The notes under the pieces were generated by a model. The model saw nothing but the letters and a program-made list of their open reading frames with translations. It searched no databases and was not told where the DNA came from. DNA of 64,000 nucleotides from Sphaerisporangium corydalis (GTDB taxonomy: Bacteria; Actinomycetota; Actinomycetes; Streptosporangiales; Streptosporangiaceae): assembly GCF_025506355.1 (NCBI RefSeq), contig NZ_JANZYP010000030.1:35216-99215 (forward strand), in the 5' to 3' direction. Below, piece after piece: positions 1-7,215 of this stretch; position 1 is the first letter of the stretch; each line of letters opens with the position of its first letter. A program made the position numbers and the translations under genes.

Positions 1-1
1 G

Positions 2-295
2 ATCTTCGTCGAGCTGGAGGACATCGAGCGCGACCACGGGCTGTCGTTCATCAGGGAGCCCGACTTCGGGTTCGCCTGGGCGGCCTTCCGCTGGGCCAAG
101 GGCCACACCCTGGACGCGGTGCTCACCGACGGCGACCTGGCCGCCGGGGACTTCGTGCGGTGGGTCAAGCAGCTTCTCGATCTGCTCGACCAGGTCGGCA
201 AGGCCGCCCCGCCGAACAGCAAGGTCAAGCAGAACACCGCCAAGGCCATCGACGCCCTGCGCCGCGGCGTCGTCGCCTACTCCTCGGTCGCCTGA
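2..295 (+). CDS. DEAD/DEAH-box RNA helicase, C-terminal DSHCT end (5' partial)
   Basis: The window opens inside a plus-strand gene; 97 residues are readable before TGA at 293-295. The sequence (IFVELEDIERDHGLSF..., then FAWAAFRWAKGHTLDAVL and DFVRWVKQLLDLLDQV, ending RRGVVAYSSVA) matches the helical DSHCT domain that closes Mtr4/HelY-type superfamily 2 RNA helicases, in particular the FVRWxKQ(L/V)xDLLxQ stretch. The helicase core lies outside the window, so activity cannot be judged. It converges with the ribonuclease gene on the opposite strand, with only 36 nt between the stops. An RNA helicase next to an RNB exonuclease suits RNA turnover, but the two are not co-transcribed. Confidence 0.85.
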   Translation: MFVELEDIERDHGLSFIREPDFGFAWAAFRWAKGHTLDAVLTDGDLAAGDFVRWVKQLLDLLDQVGKAAPPNSKVKQNTAKAIDALRRGVVAYSSVA

Positions 296-331
296 CCCGG
301 CGGGCCGGGGCGGACCTGACGCCCGGCGCGG

Positions 332-1753
332 TCAGGTGTGGGTGAAGCGGACTTCCCTGGTGAGCAGGTCGGCGCGGGCCAGGCGCACCTGGACGCGCTC
401 GCCCAGTGGCAGGTCCGCGCCGTCGCAACGGGCCACCACGGCGGGGTCGGTGAGCTGCACGATCCCGCCCGGTCTGCCCTCCTCGACGTCGACCACGACC
501 GCGTCGAAGGCCTGACCCACCCGGTCGCGCAGCACGAACGCCTCCACCAGGTCCACGCAGGCGCGCTCGACGGCGGCGGCCCGGCGCCCGGTGCCCGTCA
601 TCAGCGCGGGCAGCACCTCAAGGGCCTCCTGGACCGGCTCGGGCACCGGCACGCCCTCGGCCACCGCCAGGCACAGCTCGGTGCCGTACCGGTCGACCAG
701 GCGGCGCAGCGGGGCGGTCACGTGGGCGTACGGCGCGGCGACGGCGGCGTGGGTGGCGTCCCTCGGCGGCTCGCCGTTGAACGCGGTGTACCCGGCGCCG
801 CGCAGCAGCACCGTGGCCTCCTTCAGGAACGCGGCGTTGCCGGGAGTCCTCGGGTCGAGCGCGCGCACGACCTCGCCGAACGACGTGCCCTCGGGCCAGG
901 ACACCCCGAGCGCCATGGCCATCCTGCGCACCCGCGCGACCGTGTCCCGTGGGGCGGGCGGGAGCGTGCGCAGCACGCCCATCTCGGCGTCGAGCATCAT
1001 CGTGGCCGCCGCCATGCCGGTCATCAGTGAGATCTGCGCGTTCCACTCCTCGGCGGGCAGCGGCGAGCGGAACTCGACGCGGTAGCCGTCGGAGTGGGGG
1101 ACGACCTCCTGCTCGGGCGTGGGCAGGCTCACCCCGCCGCGCGCCCGTTCCAGGTCCAGGCGCAGCTTCCCGATGACGGGCAGCAGGCGCAGCGTGCCGT
1201 CGGCGGTGCCGGTGTCGACCGCCGCCTGCACGTAGTCGTAGTCGAGCCGCTCGCGGCTGCGCACCAGCGCCCGGCCGACGTCGGCCCCCACCGTCCGGCC
1301 GCCTTCGTCCAGGTCCAGGCACCACAGCGCGGCCGGCCTGACCACCCCGGGCAGCAGGCTGGCCGCCCCCTCCGACAGCACGGCGGGATGCAGCGGGACG
1401 CGCGCGTCCGGCATGTACACGGTCTCGCCGCGCCGTCTGGCCTCGGCGTCGATCACGCCCCCAGGGACGACGAACGAGCCGACGTCGGCGATGGCGTACC
1501 ACACGCGGTAGCCGCCGGGCCGTTCCTCGATGCACAGGGCCTGGTCGAGGTCCATCGACCCTCGGGGGTCGACCGTCAGCAGCGGCAGGTCCGTGCGGTC
1601 GGGAAGGGCGGGCAGGGCGGCCGAGGCCACCCGCTCGGCCTCCTCCAGCACGGGCCGGGGAAACTCCAGGGGGAGCTCCAGCTCACCGCGGATGCGATCG
1701 AACCCCTCGGAGAGCCGCGGAGCTTCGGTCACATCTATCGTTTTGGGGCGCAC
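332..1753 (-). CDS. RNB-domain ribonuclease (RNase II/R-like)
   Basis: A 473-aa protein with an RNB catalytic domain over roughly residues 50-400. The metal-binding signature DPRGSMDLDQAL starts at Asp62; Asp62, Asp68 and Asp70 match the RNase II acidic residues, while the last Asp of the classic signature is Gln71, as in many actinobacterial members. Further conserved stretches are YAIADVGSFV, ARRRGETVYMPD and YAHVTAPLRRLVDRYG, which contains the RNA-binding RR. It is shorter than full RNase II/R (about 640-800 aa) because the N-terminal cold-shock domains are missing; only a short C-terminal S1-like tail seems to remain. Expected role is 3'-5' degradation of single-stranded RNA in the cytoplasm. 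It lies just downstream of the 5'-3' exonuclease gene on the same strand with a 9-nt gap, so the two probably share a transcript. Confidence 0.85.
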   Translation of the reverse strand: MRPKTIDVTEAPRLSEGFDRIRGELELPLEFPRPVLEEAERVASAALPALPDRTDLPLLTVDPRGSMDLDQALCIEERPGGYRVWYAIADVGSFVVPGGVIDAEARRRGETVYMPDARVPLHPAVLSEGAASLLPGVVRPAALWCLDLDEGGRTVGADVGRALVRSRERLDYDYVQAAVDTGTADGTLRLLPVIGKLRLDLERARGGVSLPTPEQEVVPHSDGYRVEFRSPLPAEEWNAQISLMTGMAAATMMLDAEMGVLRTLPPAPRDTVARVRRMAMALGVSWPEGTSFGEVVRALDPRTPGNAAFLKEATVLLRGAGYTAFNGEPPRDATHAAVAAPYAHVTAPLRRLVDRYGTELCLAVAEGVPVPEPVQEALEVLPALMTGTGRRAAAVERACVDLVEAFVLRDRVGQAFDAVVVDVEEGRPGGIVQLTDPAVVARCDGADLPLGERVQVRLARADLLTREVRFTHT

Positions 1754-1762
1754 ACCAGGATC

Positions 1763-2668
1763 TTAGGGGGCCAGCACGGCGAGCAGGCGGTTCAAGGGGC
1801 CGTCGAGCCCGTAGCGGTCGGCCAGCGTGACCAGCGCCTCGGGGTCGCGCGCCCCCGTCGGGCGGGCGATCGCGACGTCGGGCAGCGGCGCGTCGCCGGC
1901 GACCTTGACCACGGCGGGGGCGACGGCGAGGTAGTCGCGGGCCTTGCCGAGCTTCAGCCGGCTGCCGGCCGGGAACCCGTCGGTGACCCCGCCGTCGAGC
2001 GCGTCGAGGATGGCCCGCAGCGAGCCGAACCGGGTGATGAGCGCCGCCGCCGTCTTGTCGCCGACCCCGGGGACCCCGGGCAGGCCGTCGCTCGGGTCGC
2101 CGCGCAGCGTCGCGAAGTCGGCGTACGCGCGGCCGGGGATGCCGTACCTGGACGTCACCCCCGCCTCGTCGATCACCTGGAGGTTGCGAATTCCCTTTAT
2201 GGTGTAAAGGACGCGGCACGGCTGATCGTCGTTGACGAGCTGGAACAGGTCGCGGTCGCCGGTGACGATCTCGACCTCGCCCGGCGCGCGGGTCGCGTAG
2301 GTGCCGATGACGTCGTCCGCCTCGTACCCCTCGACGCCGACCCTGGCGATGCCCACGGCGTCGAGCACCTGCTCGATCACCGGGACCTGCGGGGACAGGG
2401 TGTCGGGGATCTCCTCCTCGTGCCCGGTCGCCACCCGGTGGGCCTTGTAGGAGGGGATGGCCGCCACCCGGAAGGCCGGCCGCCAGTCGGCGTCCATGCA
2501 CGCCACGATCTCGTCGGGGGAGTTCGCGCGGACCAGGGTGGCGATCATGTCGATCAGCCCCCTGACGGCGTTGACCGGCATGCCGTCAGGCGCGGTCATC
2601 GACTCGGGGACCCCGTAGTAGGCCCGGAAGTACAGCGATGGGGTGTCGAGAAGCATCAGCCCTGGCAT
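1763..2668 (-). CDS. 5'-3' exonuclease (Pol I N-terminal-like)
   Basis: A 301-aa protein of the PIN-like 5'-nuclease family. Visible motifs: the N-terminal LLDTPSLYFRAYYG with a metal-ligand Asp, the central EADDVIGT and TGDRDLFQLV acidic clusters, and a helix-hairpin-helix GVPGVGDKTAAALI. This is the stand-alone version of the DNA polymerase I 5' nuclease domain, used in flap removal during replication and repair. The start at 2668 (MPGLMLLDTP) was chosen because the family N-terminus begins there; the frame is open for another 33 codons upstream, but these run into the preceding gene and look non-coding. It starts 4 nt after the stop of the phosphatase gene, so translational coupling is likely. 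Confidence 0.88.
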   Translation of the reverse strand: MPGLMLLDTPSLYFRAYYGVPESMTAPDGMPVNAVRGLIDMIATLVRANSPDEIVACMDADWRPAFRVAAIPSYKAHRVATGHEEEIPDTLSPQVPVIEQVLDAVGIARVGVEGYEADDVIGTYATRAPGEVEIVTGDRDLFQLVNDDQPCRVLYTIKGIRNLQVIDEAGVTSRYGIPGRAYADFATLRGDPSDGLPGVPGVGDKTAAALITRFGSLRAILDALDGGVTDGFPAGSRLKLGKARDYLAVAPAVVKVAGDAPLPDVAIARPTGARDPEALVTLADRYGLDGPLNRLLAVLAP

Positions 2669-2672
2669 GGGC

Positions 2673-3590
2673 CTATCCTTCCAGCACTCCGACGGCGAGC
2701 AGGCAGATATCGTCCTCGGGGTTGGGACCGCCCACCGACTCCACCAGCGTGTCGAGCTTGGACTCAAGGCACGCGTCCCACGCGAGCGTCTCCGCGGCGG
2801 CGACCGTGAGCGCCAGGCCCTCGTCGATGTCGCGCCCGCGCCGCTCCACCAGGCCGTCGGTGAACAGCAGGAGCAGGTCGCCCGGACGCAGGCTGAGGCT
2901 GCTCAGCGCGTACGGCAGGTCCAGGGTGGTGCCGAGCAGGACACCGTCGGGCGGGCTGAGCTGCCTCGCGACGCCGTCCCTGACCAGGATCGGCGGCAGG
3001 TGTCCTGCCTGCGCCCAGGTGAACAGCCCGGACACCGGCTCGAGGTGGCCGATGACCGCCGTCGCGGTGCCCTCCTCGCCCATGCGGTGGCACACCAGGC
3101 CGTTCAGCCAGGCCAGCAGCCGGTCCGCTCGTTCCCCGGTCATCGCCAGGCCCACCAGGGCGTGGCGGAGCTGCGCCATCTGGGCGATGGCGGGCAGCCC
3201 GTGACCGGCGACGTCGCCGATCGCCAGCAGCACCTCGCCGTCGGGCAGGGCCGTCGCCTCGTACCAGTCGCCGCCCAGGCTGGAGGCCTTCTCCGCCGGG
3301 ACGTAGCGCACGGCGATGTGCGCGCTGGGCAGCCGGATCGACCCGCCAGGGTCCGGCAGGATCGCGTCGCGCAACGCCAGCGAGACGTGCCGCGCCTCGG
3401 CGGCCCGCTCGCGCGCGTCCAGGAGCTGCCTCCGGAACTCCCACATGATCCGCTGCGCGTGCGCGAGACGCGCGCGCAGCCGCAGGATCGTCTCGGCGGT
3501 CGTCAGCGGCGCGGGGCCGTCGGGGAGTGCAGCCTCTCGGTGGTTCGGTGTGGGGAGGGGTGGCGGTGAGCCGCCCACTACGCCGACCAT
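2673..3590 (-). CDS. PP2C-family serine phosphatase (SpoIIE/RsbU type)
   Basis: A 305-aa protein. Residues about 40-80 form a predicted helical linker (TTAETILRLRARLAHAQRIM... ARERAAEARHVSLALRDAIL), followed by the SpoIIE phosphatase domain: ASSLGGDWYEA, LAIGDVAGHGLPA, the central WAQAGHLPPILV, FTDGLVERRG and a terminal EDDICLLAV. The Asp in GGDWYEA and the Asp in GDVAGHG are the metal ligands of this family. Such proteins usually dephosphorylate anti-sigma-factor antagonists; no PAS, GAF or kinase domain is present here. The ATG at 3590 is preferred; an upstream ATG (3701) would add low-complexity Pro/Arg-rich sequence across an AT-rich, promoter-like stretch. The exonuclease gene follows after 4 nt. 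Confidence 0.88.
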   Translation of the reverse strand: MVGVVGGSPPPLPTPNHREAALPDGPAPLTTAETILRLRARLAHAQRIMWEFRRQLLDARERAAEARHVSLALRDAILPDPGGSIRLPSAHIAVRYVPAEKASSLGGDWYEATALPDGEVLLAIGDVAGHGLPAIAQMAQLRHALVGLAMTGERADRLLAWLNGLVCHRMGEEGTATAVIGHLEPVSGLFTWAQAGHLPPILVRDGVARQLSPPDGVLLGTTLDLPYALSSLSLRPGDLLLLFTDGLVERRGRDIDEGLALTVAAAETLAWDACLESKLDTLVESVGGPNPEDDICLLAVGVLEG

Positions 3591-3982
3591 GTAGCAGCTC
3601 GCTCTCAAAACACCGTGTAGTTGGAATATTAAGGAGCGGATCGTGATCGCCCCTATGCGAATAGTAGCCACGTCGCCCGGCCGATGAGAGGCGTTTCCCA
3701 TGGTGGGAGGCCCCCCCACCCGCGAACCCCGCCACCACCCGGCACCGGCCTCCCGCGCCGGCCGCCCAGACCCCGACAGCCCCGACCGCACCCGGACAAG
3801 CCGGACACGCCACGGCGGCGGGGCGGCGACGAGGTCCACACGTGCACGCAACGGGCCGGTCGGGGGTGGGTCGTGGGGATACGAGGGGCGGGCCGGGTGG
3901 GGGAGAACCGGGGATCGCGGGGACGGGGCGGGGCCGTGGGCGGGTGCCGTCGTTCGAGCGGCGGTGGAATAGATTGGGCGGT
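3591..3982. promoter_or_regulatory. Divergent intergenic region with leaderless promoter for the M24 peptidase
   Basis: About 390 bp between two divergent genes. Positions 3605-3665 are unusually AT-rich for this genome and probably carry the minus-strand promoter of the phosphatase. At the other end, TAGATT (3970-3975) sits 7 nt ahead of the GTG at 3983 with no Shine-Dalgarno sequence, the TANNNT arrangement of actinobacterial leaderless transcripts. The Pro/Arg-rich open frames across the middle are compositional artefacts; I see no gene there. Confidence 0.5.
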
Positions 3983-5098
3983 GTGACAACGACGTCCTCA
4001 GACCTCTATCCCGTGACCCGCCTGGCGGACGTGCGTGAGGCCACCGCCGCCGCGGGCGTCGGCGCCCTGCTGCTCACCCCGGGCCCCGACCTCCGCTACG
4101 TCACCGGGTACGACGCCCTGGCCCTGGAACGGCTCACCTGCCTGGTGGTCCCCGCCGACGGCGACCCCTTCATGGTGGTGCCCCGCCTGGAGCTCCCCGC
4201 CGCCGAGCACTCGCCCGCCGCGCGGCTCGGCGTGGAGTTCGTCCCCTGGGACGAGACCGCCGACCCGTACGCGCTGGTCGCCGGCCGCGTCGGGCCGGTC
4301 GCGACCGTCGGGCTGGCCGACCGCATGTGGGCGATGCAGTCGCTGCGCTTCCGCGCCGCGATGCCCGGCGCCGGGCAGGTGCTCGCCGGGTCGGTGCTGC
4401 GCGGGCTGCGCATGCGCAAGAGCGCCGGCGAGATCGCCGCGCTGCGCGAGGCGGGCGCGGCCATCGACGCCGTGCACGCCCAGGTCCCCGACCTGCTGAA
4501 GGCGGGCCGCACCGAGCGCGAGGTGGGCAGGGACATCGCCGAGGCGATCCTCGCGGCCGGGCACGCCACCGTCGACTTCGTCATCGTCGGTTCGGGCCCG
4601 AACGGCGCCAGCCCCCACCACGAGCTGTCCGACCGCGTCATCCAGGCGGGCGACCCGGTGGTCGTCGACATCGGCGGCCAGATGCCCAGCGGGTACTGCT
4701 CCGACTCCACCCGCGTCTACAGCGTGGGCGAGCCGCCCGCCGGGTTCGCGGAGTACTACGAGGTGCTGCGCCGCGCCCAGGACGCGGCCTGCGCGGCCGT
4801 GCGCCCCGGGGTGTCGTGCGAGGCGGTCGACGCCGCCGCCAGGGACGTGATCGCCGAGGCGGGTCACGGCGACCACTTCATCCACCGCACCGGCCACGGC
4901 ATCGGCCTGGAGACCCACGAGGAGCCCTACATCGTGTCGGGCAACACCGAGCCGCTCGCCCCCGGGTTCGCGTTCTCCGTCGAACCGGGCATCTACCTGC
5001 CGGGCCGGCACGGCGCGCGCATCGAGGACATCGTCGTCTGCACCGACACCGGCCACGAACGCCTCAACAACCGGCCCCGCGACCTGGTCGTCGCCTGA
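3983..5098 (+). CDS. M24 family metallopeptidase (Xaa-Pro aminopeptidase/dipeptidase-like)
   Basis: A 371-aa creatinase-fold peptidase. The N-terminal half (about 1-145) is the creatinase_N domain (LLTPGPDLRYVTGYDAL); the C-terminal half is the pita-bread catalytic domain. The five dimetal ligands are visible: Asp in VVVDIGG, Asp in YCSDSTRVY, His in RTGHGIGLETHEEPY, Glu in FSVEPGIYLPG and Glu in ARIEDIVV. Expected activity is removal of N-terminal residues from Pro-containing peptides in the cytosol. The GTG at 3983 is chosen because the conserved domain starts immediately after it and a -10-like hexamer lies 7 nt upstream; an in-frame ATG 141 nt earlier would add only Arg/Gly-rich sequence. 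The acyl-CoA dehydrogenase gene follows after 23 nt. Confidence 0.9.
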   Translation: MTTTSSDLYPVTRLADVREATAAAGVGALLLTPGPDLRYVTGYDALALERLTCLVVPADGDPFMVVPRLELPAAEHSPAARLGVEFVPWDETADPYALVAGRVGPVATVGLADRMWAMQSLRFRAAMPGAGQVLAGSVLRGLRMRKSAGEIAALREAGAAIDAVHAQVPDLLKAGRTEREVGRDIAEAILAAGHATVDFVIVGSGPNGASPHHELSDRVIQAGDPVVVDIGGQMPSGYCSDSTRVYSVGEPPAGFAEYYEVLRRAQDAACAAVRPGVSCEAVDAAARDVIAEAGHGDHFIHRTGHGIGLETHEEPYIVSGNTEPLAPGFAFSVEPGIYLPGRHGARIEDIVVCTDTGHERLNNRPRDLVVA

Positions 5099-5121
5099 TT
5101 CGTACGGAAGAGGCTACTTCT

Positions 5122-6297
5122 GTGACCCGGACCCCCTCGGCCGCCGTCGACCGATCCCTGCCCACGCCGGAGGCCCACGACCTGCTCGACCTGGTACGGG
5201 ACCTGATCGCCAAGGAGGTCGCGCCCCGCGCGGCCGGCGACGAGGCCGAGGGCCGCTTCCCCCGTGAGGTGTTCACCACCCTGGGCCGCGCGGGCCTGCT
5301 CGGCCTTCCCTACCCCGAGGAGTACGGCGGCGCGGCGCAGCCCTACGAGGTGTACCTCCAGGTCGTCGAGGAGCTCGCGGGCGCGTTCCTGGCCGTCGGG
5401 CTCGGCCTGTCGGTGCACACCCTGTCCTGCTTCCCGGTCGCCGCGTACGGCACCGACGACCTGCGGGCGGCGCTGCTGCCTGACATGATCGGCGGCGAGC
5501 TCCTCGGCGCGTACTGCCTGTCGGAGCCGCAGTCCGGCTCGGACGCCGCCGCCCTCACCACCCAGGCCGCGGTGGCGGGCGACGGCGAGGCGGCCGGCTG
5601 GGTCGTGGACGGCGTCAAGGCGTGGACGACGCACGGCGGCGTGGCGGACTTCTACACCGTGATGGCGCGCACCTCCGGGAGCGGCGCCCGGGGCATCTCC
5701 TGCTTCCACACCCCGGCCTCCTCGCCGGGCCTGTCCTTCGGCCGGCCGGAACGCAAGATGGGCATGCGGTCCTCCCCGACCGCGCAGGTACGCCTGGACG
5801 CGGTCAGGCTCGCGCCGGACGCGCTGGTGGGCGCCGAGGGTGAGGGGTTCCGCATCGCGATGGCGGCCCTGGACGGTGGCCGGCTCGGCATCGCCGCGTG
5901 CGCCGTCGGCGTGGCCCAGGCCGCCCTCGACACCGCCACGGGCTACGCGCGCGAGCGCCGCCAGTTCGGCTCGCGCATCGCCGACTTCCAGGGGCTCGGC
6001 TTCATGCTCGCCGACATGGCCACCCAGATCGCCGCCGCCCGCGCCCTGTACCTCGACGCCGCCCGCCTGCGCGACGCCGGCCGCCCGTACGGCACCCGCG
6101 CCGCGATGGCCAAACTGTTCGCCACCGACGCGGCCATGAAGATCACCACCGACGCCGTCCAGGTCCTCGGCGGCTACGGCTACGTAGAGGACTTCCCCGC
6201 CGAACGCCTCATGCGCGAAGCCAAGGTCCTCCAAATAGTCGAAGGCACCAACCAGATCCAACGCCTGGTCATCTCCCGCGCCCTCACCAAGGAATGA
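5122..6297 (+). CDS. Acyl-CoA dehydrogenase
   Basis: A 391-aa canonical acyl-CoA dehydrogenase: N-terminal helical domain (LLDLVRDLIAKEVAPRA), middle beta domain with YCLSEPQSGSDAAAL (FAD-binding signature), and C-terminal four-helix domain with RRQFGSRIADFQGL, QVLGGYGYVEDFPAERLMREAK and the catalytic-loop IVEGTNQIQRLVI, where the Glu of EGTNQI is in the place of the family's base. It oxidises acyl-CoA to enoyl-CoA with an electron-transfer flavoprotein as partner; chain length cannot be told. GTG start at 5122. Its TGA overlaps the ATG of the next gene (ATGA). Contrast with the second, degenerate ACAD-like gene at 15521-16783. Confidence 0.93.
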   Translation: MTRTPSAAVDRSLPTPEAHDLLDLVRDLIAKEVAPRAAGDEAEGRFPREVFTTLGRAGLLGLPYPEEYGGAAQPYEVYLQVVEELAGAFLAVGLGLSVHTLSCFPVAAYGTDDLRAALLPDMIGGELLGAYCLSEPQSGSDAAALTTQAAVAGDGEAAGWVVDGVKAWTTHGGVADFYTVMARTSGSGARGISCFHTPASSPGLSFGRPERKMGMRSSPTAQVRLDAVRLAPDALVGAEGEGFRIAMAALDGGRLGIAACAVGVAQAALDTATGYARERRQFGSRIADFQGLGFMLADMATQIAAARALYLDAARLRDAGRPYGTRAAMAKLFATDAAMKITTDAVQVLGGYGYVEDFPAERLMREAKVLQIVEGTNQIQRLVISRALTKE

Positions 6298-7076
6298 CCC
6301 GGCGGGTGGCGGCGGCGACGGCCCTGCTCGCCGCACTCGGCGCGGGCGCGTGGATCCTGTTCCGCACGCCGGCCGGGCCGTTGCCACCGCCCGCGGTCCC
6401 CTGGCCGGCGACGGGGAAGGCGTCGGTGTTCCTGTGCGAGAACGACAGCGCGTACGAGAACTGCGGCGACCGTGCGATCACCGCCGCGCAGCGCCTGACG
6501 GTCGAACGCACCCTCCGGGGCCTGCCCGAGGTGACCGCCGTCCGGTTCGTGTCCCGTGCGGAGACGCTGAAGGAACTGACCACCGCCTACGACTCGTTCA
6601 GCGACAATCTCCGCGAATCGGATGTGCCGGAGTCGTTCCGCGTGGACCTGGCGACGACGGGTGGATTCCTGCCGAAGACGGAGACGCTGCCCGGAGTCGC
6701 GAACGTCTTCGTGAGCGGGACGAGCTTCTGGGCCGGCAGGACCGACGTGGCCGTCCGGCTCTGCCCGCCGGACCCTCTGGACAGGGACACGCGGTGCGCC
6801 GGACGCGGCGCGGCCACCGCGACCGAGAAGGCGGCCGTCTACCAGGCCCTGCGCGCCCTGGACGGTGTTGGCGACATCTACCTCGAAGATCGGGGGCACG
6901 CCACCAAGGACGCCCGGTGGACGTCGTCCGCCACCTCGCCGGAAACCCCGGAGCCCCACGCGTCCGTCCCGGAGTGCTTCCACCTGGTCCTCGACGCTCC
7001 CGACGCCGCCGCCCGCGTCAGACGCGCGGCCGGCGAACTGCCCGGCGTGAACACCGTCGACGAAGAACGCCTCTGA
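6294..7076 (+). CDS. Membrane-anchored protein with two FtsX-extracellular-domain-like repeats
   Basis: A 260-aa protein. An N-terminal hydrophobic helix (AAATALLAALGAGAWILF) is followed by a Pro-rich linker and two related domains. The first (about 43-140) carries ASVFLCENDSAYENCGD, TVERTLRGLPEVTAVRFVSR and SDVPESFRVDL, the pattern of the extracellular domain of the cell-division ABC subunit FtsX (a CxxxxSxxxxC pair and a DxPESFRVxL strand). The second (about 155-260) repeats it more loosely: VAVRLCPPDPL, YQALRALDGVGDIYLED, PECFHLVLDAPD. None of FtsX's four membrane helices is present. It starts inside the stop of the acyl-CoA dehydrogenase gene (ATGA), so translation is probably coupled. 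Function unknown; a binding partner of peptidoglycan hydrolases on the outer membrane face is an inference from FtsX. The 139 bp after it show nothing I can assign. Confidence 0.7.
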   Translation: MTRRVAAATALLAALGAGAWILFRTPAGPLPPPAVPWPATGKASVFLCENDSAYENCGDRAITAAQRLTVERTLRGLPEVTAVRFVSRAETLKELTTAYDSFSDNLRESDVPESFRVDLATTGGFLPKTETLPGVANVFVSGTSFWAGRTDVAVRLCPPDPLDRDTRCAGRGAATATEKAAVYQALRALDGVGDIYLEDRGHATKDARWTSSATSPETPEPHASVPECFHLVLDAPDAAARVRRAAGELPGVNTVDEERL

Positions 7077-7215
7077 CATGAGGTCCACCGGCCAATGGAC
7101 CACGCGTTGGCCATGGCGTGATCTCCTGTGCGTCCGGCAGGCCGGCGTCCAGCGTGCCGCAGCGGATCATCGGCACTGATGAGGTGCCCTCGACCTTCTT
7201 CACGGTGATCATAAA

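Noticed and set aside
1094..2809. Long plus-strand open frame across the ribonuclease and exonuclease genes
   Set aside because: Composition is Arg/Gly/Asp/His-rich with no recognisable domain, and it lies antisense to two well-supported genes.
3684..3986. Pro/Arg-rich short frames in the 3591-3982 gap
   Set aside because: Low-complexity GC artefacts without conserved sequence; they overlap one another on both strands.
7018..7212. A 64-codon minus-strand frame overlapping the end of the FtsX-like gene
   Set aside because: No family resemblance, no ribosome binding site, and half of it is antisense to a supported gene.
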